Shown piece after piece: positions 61,868 to 64,000 of a DNA stretch of 64,000 bases. The translations under genes and the position numbers were made by a program. Each line of letters opens with the position of its first letter. The stretch's first letter is position 1. Source of the DNA: Acanthochlamys bracteata (lineage: Eukaryota > Streptophyta > Magnoliopsida > Pandanales > Velloziaceae); NCBI GenBank assembly GCA_019914995.1, contig CM034140.1, forward strand, positions 4,464,001 to 4,528,000. The letters are read 5' to 3'. The notes under the pieces are model-generated. The model did no database searches, was not told the origin of the DNA, and saw only the letters and a list, made by a program, of their open reading frames with translations.

Positions 61868-62395
61868 TAGGAGTGGTAAATTTTGACCTGATCCGAAAAT
61901 CCGACCTGAAGTCAGGTTAGGTCAAGCCTTACTCCGGTTCGGATCGATTCGAAAATAACCCGAAAAAATTTAAACGGGTTCGGATCGAATTCGCATTGAT
62001 CCAACCCGTTTAATCCGTATAACTATTTATATAGTATATATTACTTAATAATTAGAAAATAATAACAAAAAGTTTGAATTTGATTTTTATATATATATTT
62101 TTAATTTATCTTAATTTTAACTAATTTTTATTTAGTTTATAAATTTTATCAAAATTAATTTTTTTAAATATATTATAATTAATAATATATATATATTATT
62201 AAAAATTAATATTTATAATTTTTATTTAATAATTTAATTATTAAATGAATCGAATTTGATTCGATTATAAATAAGTTAGATTAGGATTAACAATTTTGAC
62301 GTAATAAATAGATTGAATTAAAATTAAACAATTTTGATTCAATTATTATATAGATCGATCCGAAATCTACTTATAAATTTATATTGTCACCTCTA
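61868..62395. mobile_element. Non-autonomous hAT MITE, copy 3 (different interior)
   Basis: It starts taggagtggtaaatttt and ends atattgtcacctcta, inverted hAT-type termini like those of 9245-10070. The subterminal zones carry gggttcggatcga / gatccaacccg. Flanks gccacagt (61860-61867) and gccgcagc (62396-62403) match at 6 of 8, both differences being transitions, which suggests an aged 8-bp target duplication. Confidence 0.78.
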
Positions 62396-62924
62396 GCCGC
62401 AGCTTCCAAATCTATCTTCTCGTCTCGCTCTGAATCGGTTAGATCTAGACTGCTGTCCTCCTTCCCAACTCTCTGTCTAGCTCTCTGTCTCCGTTCTAGA
62501 TCTGCTTCGTCTTTTCTGTCCCACCCTCTGTTCCCTCAAACTAGAATTTTTGTTCAAATCTGTTTTTTTTTCCAGCACTGATGCAGCTTGTTGTTTGCTT
62601 TCTTATAATCTATTCATTCTTTTCCGATTAAGAAAGAATTTCTTGAACTCGTCGAATCTCTCTAACGCTTTCTAAAGAAGAACATAAAATATTCTTCCTC
62701 CTGTTGGATTCCTCCCCAGAGCGTAAATCTCTAGAAGAGATTGCTTTGAAGAGGAAATCACGGGATCTATGAAGAAATTTTCTCCTCTTTTTTCCGCTGC
62801 TCCCTAAACTAAAACAACAAATATAGGATTTCCTTTAAGTCAAGGAAGGAAAAGGAAATTGTTTTTGCTCTCCGAGTTGATTTGACCACTCTTTTTCATT
62901 TGCTTAATGCGGGAGTTTAATATT
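62396..62924 (+). other. CT-rich unassigned stretch
   Basis: 62400-62580 is CT-rich, with ctctgtctagctctctgtct repeats and a leader-like look, but no open frame of note follows. Confidence 0.35.
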
Positions 62925-63155
62925 GCTTATAAAATAAAATTTTTTAAAATAAAAATTATTTATTTTTTCTGAAAAATAATTTTATTTTTTTATTTTTAAA
63001 AAATAATAAAAATATATAATAAAAAAATTTTATTTAATAAAATTTTTTTATATTATCAAAATTTTTAAATATTTATAAATATATATATTAAAAAATATAA
63101 AATAAAAAATAATTGAAAAATAATTTATGATAAGAAATGCCAAACGTTCTCTAAT
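62925..63155. mobile_element. AT-rich MITE family, copy 5
   Basis: It runs from gtttaatattgcttataa to aagaaatgccaaacgttct, with the characteristic interior (ttttattatatatttttatt-like on one strand). Confidence 0.6.
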
Positions 63156-64000
63156 AGGCGTATGGCTGAACATTTAGGCTGGCCCAACATGATTAAACCG
63201 TGCAAAAATTACATATTTGCAAAATGAATCTTATATTCCTGTTTTTTACTTTTCTTCCTCAGCTTTATTATCCTTGTTATTATTTATTGTAATTCACTAA
63301 AAGATTTAACTTAACTCACAATCATAATAAAGAAATATTTATATTAATATTAAAATATATGTAAATATATGATTATCAGATACTGCTAAGCTTATATTTT
63401 CGCTAGTCCTCAAGCAAATTTATTAAAAAGTATATGTCATTCTTGCACAAATTATTCTCATAGAACTCAATTTCTATACATAGCTTAATCAACCAAAAAA
63501 TCTTCAAATAGTATTGTAAGCATAACAAACAAGTTAACACCGCTTACAAACTCTCTTAATTATACTATGTAGTAACCAAATCAACTCAACCTTGCACTTA
63601 AAGAATATATACAACGTACTAAAAGAAAGTCTAGAATTTAATGTCCATATATTTGTTTAGAAATAATCTCTCCACTACATATAATTTTTAGAGATTCACC
63701 AAGTTATTTCAAATATTGTAATGAATGAAACCAAACGTAGAGAGTCGTCAAATATAAAGTCATCAAGAGCACGTTTAACAAAGGTATACTCAAGTATTGG
63801 CTCAATTTTATGGCTCTTTTATTTAAGTTGCTCTTTTTCTACCCTTACATTTTACAAAGTATACTCGAACTTCTTTTTTTTTTTTTTTTTTTTTGGCTCT
63901 TTCTTTATCCTTGTACTTTTCAAGACTCTTTATAACTGTGTATCTATCTCAAGTAGCCCTACGAATTGAAAACAAGACAACACAATATAAAAAAATACTA
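63156..64000. other. Intergenic DNA to the window edge
   Basis: AT-rich, with a T run at about 63873-63893. No gene can be supported; the frame at 63721-63969 is low-complexity and has no recognisable domain. Confidence 0.4.

Overview
The window is nuclear DNA of a flowering plant. Its genes are widely spaced and split by GT-AG introns, the spacers are AT-rich, and most of the non-genic DNA is transposon debris of plant type (Ty1-copia, TRIM, MULE, hAT, CACTA and AT-rich MITEs). The species cannot be fixed from the sequence; the modest GC content of the exons argues against a grass.

Layout. 1-12,000 is almost all mobile DNA: a TA microsatellite, a 1.7-kb solo LTR, a 4-kb element with 1.35-kb terminal inverted repeats, a foldback MITE, and a decayed MULE holding a FAR1/MURA-like pseudogene into which a hAT MITE jumped (perfect 8-bp target duplication). 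12,255-15,246 is a two-exon family-1 glycosyltransferase of UGT87 type. 15,975-21,549 is a decayed Ty1-copia element on the minus strand that hosts a complete 534-bp TRIM (perfect 5-bp target duplication) and another insertion. 24,039-27,560 is a ten-exon B1-type mitotic cyclin with MSA-type G2/M promoter motifs, followed by an orphan RPB5 first exon. 29,535-31,150 holds a CACTA-type MITE and a diverged tandem array with a period of about 173 bp. 33-36 kb is AT-rich and full of MITEs. 37,626-40,627 is a complete beta-tubulin gene with a leader intron. 42,901-44,199 (minus) is an intronless basic nuclear-type protein with a MED26/TFIIS-like N terminus and a duplicated Lys-rich module. 46,367-51,561 is the six-exon chloroplast Holliday-junction resolvase MOC1, with foldback MITEs in intron 3. 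53.5-57.5 kb (minus) holds two intact genes and one broken copy of a small secreted peptide family. 58-64 kb is non-genic repeat debris.

The genes are ordinary, independent plant transcription units and do not form a pathway. Cyclin B1 and beta-tubulin both serve mitosis, but nothing in the sequence suggests coordinated clustering. The least familiar item is the small-peptide cluster: signal peptide, conserved REL motif at a phase-1 intron, and a C-terminal C-x8-C followed by a proline-rich tail. All exon boundaries were worked out by hand from splice signals and reading-frame continuity.
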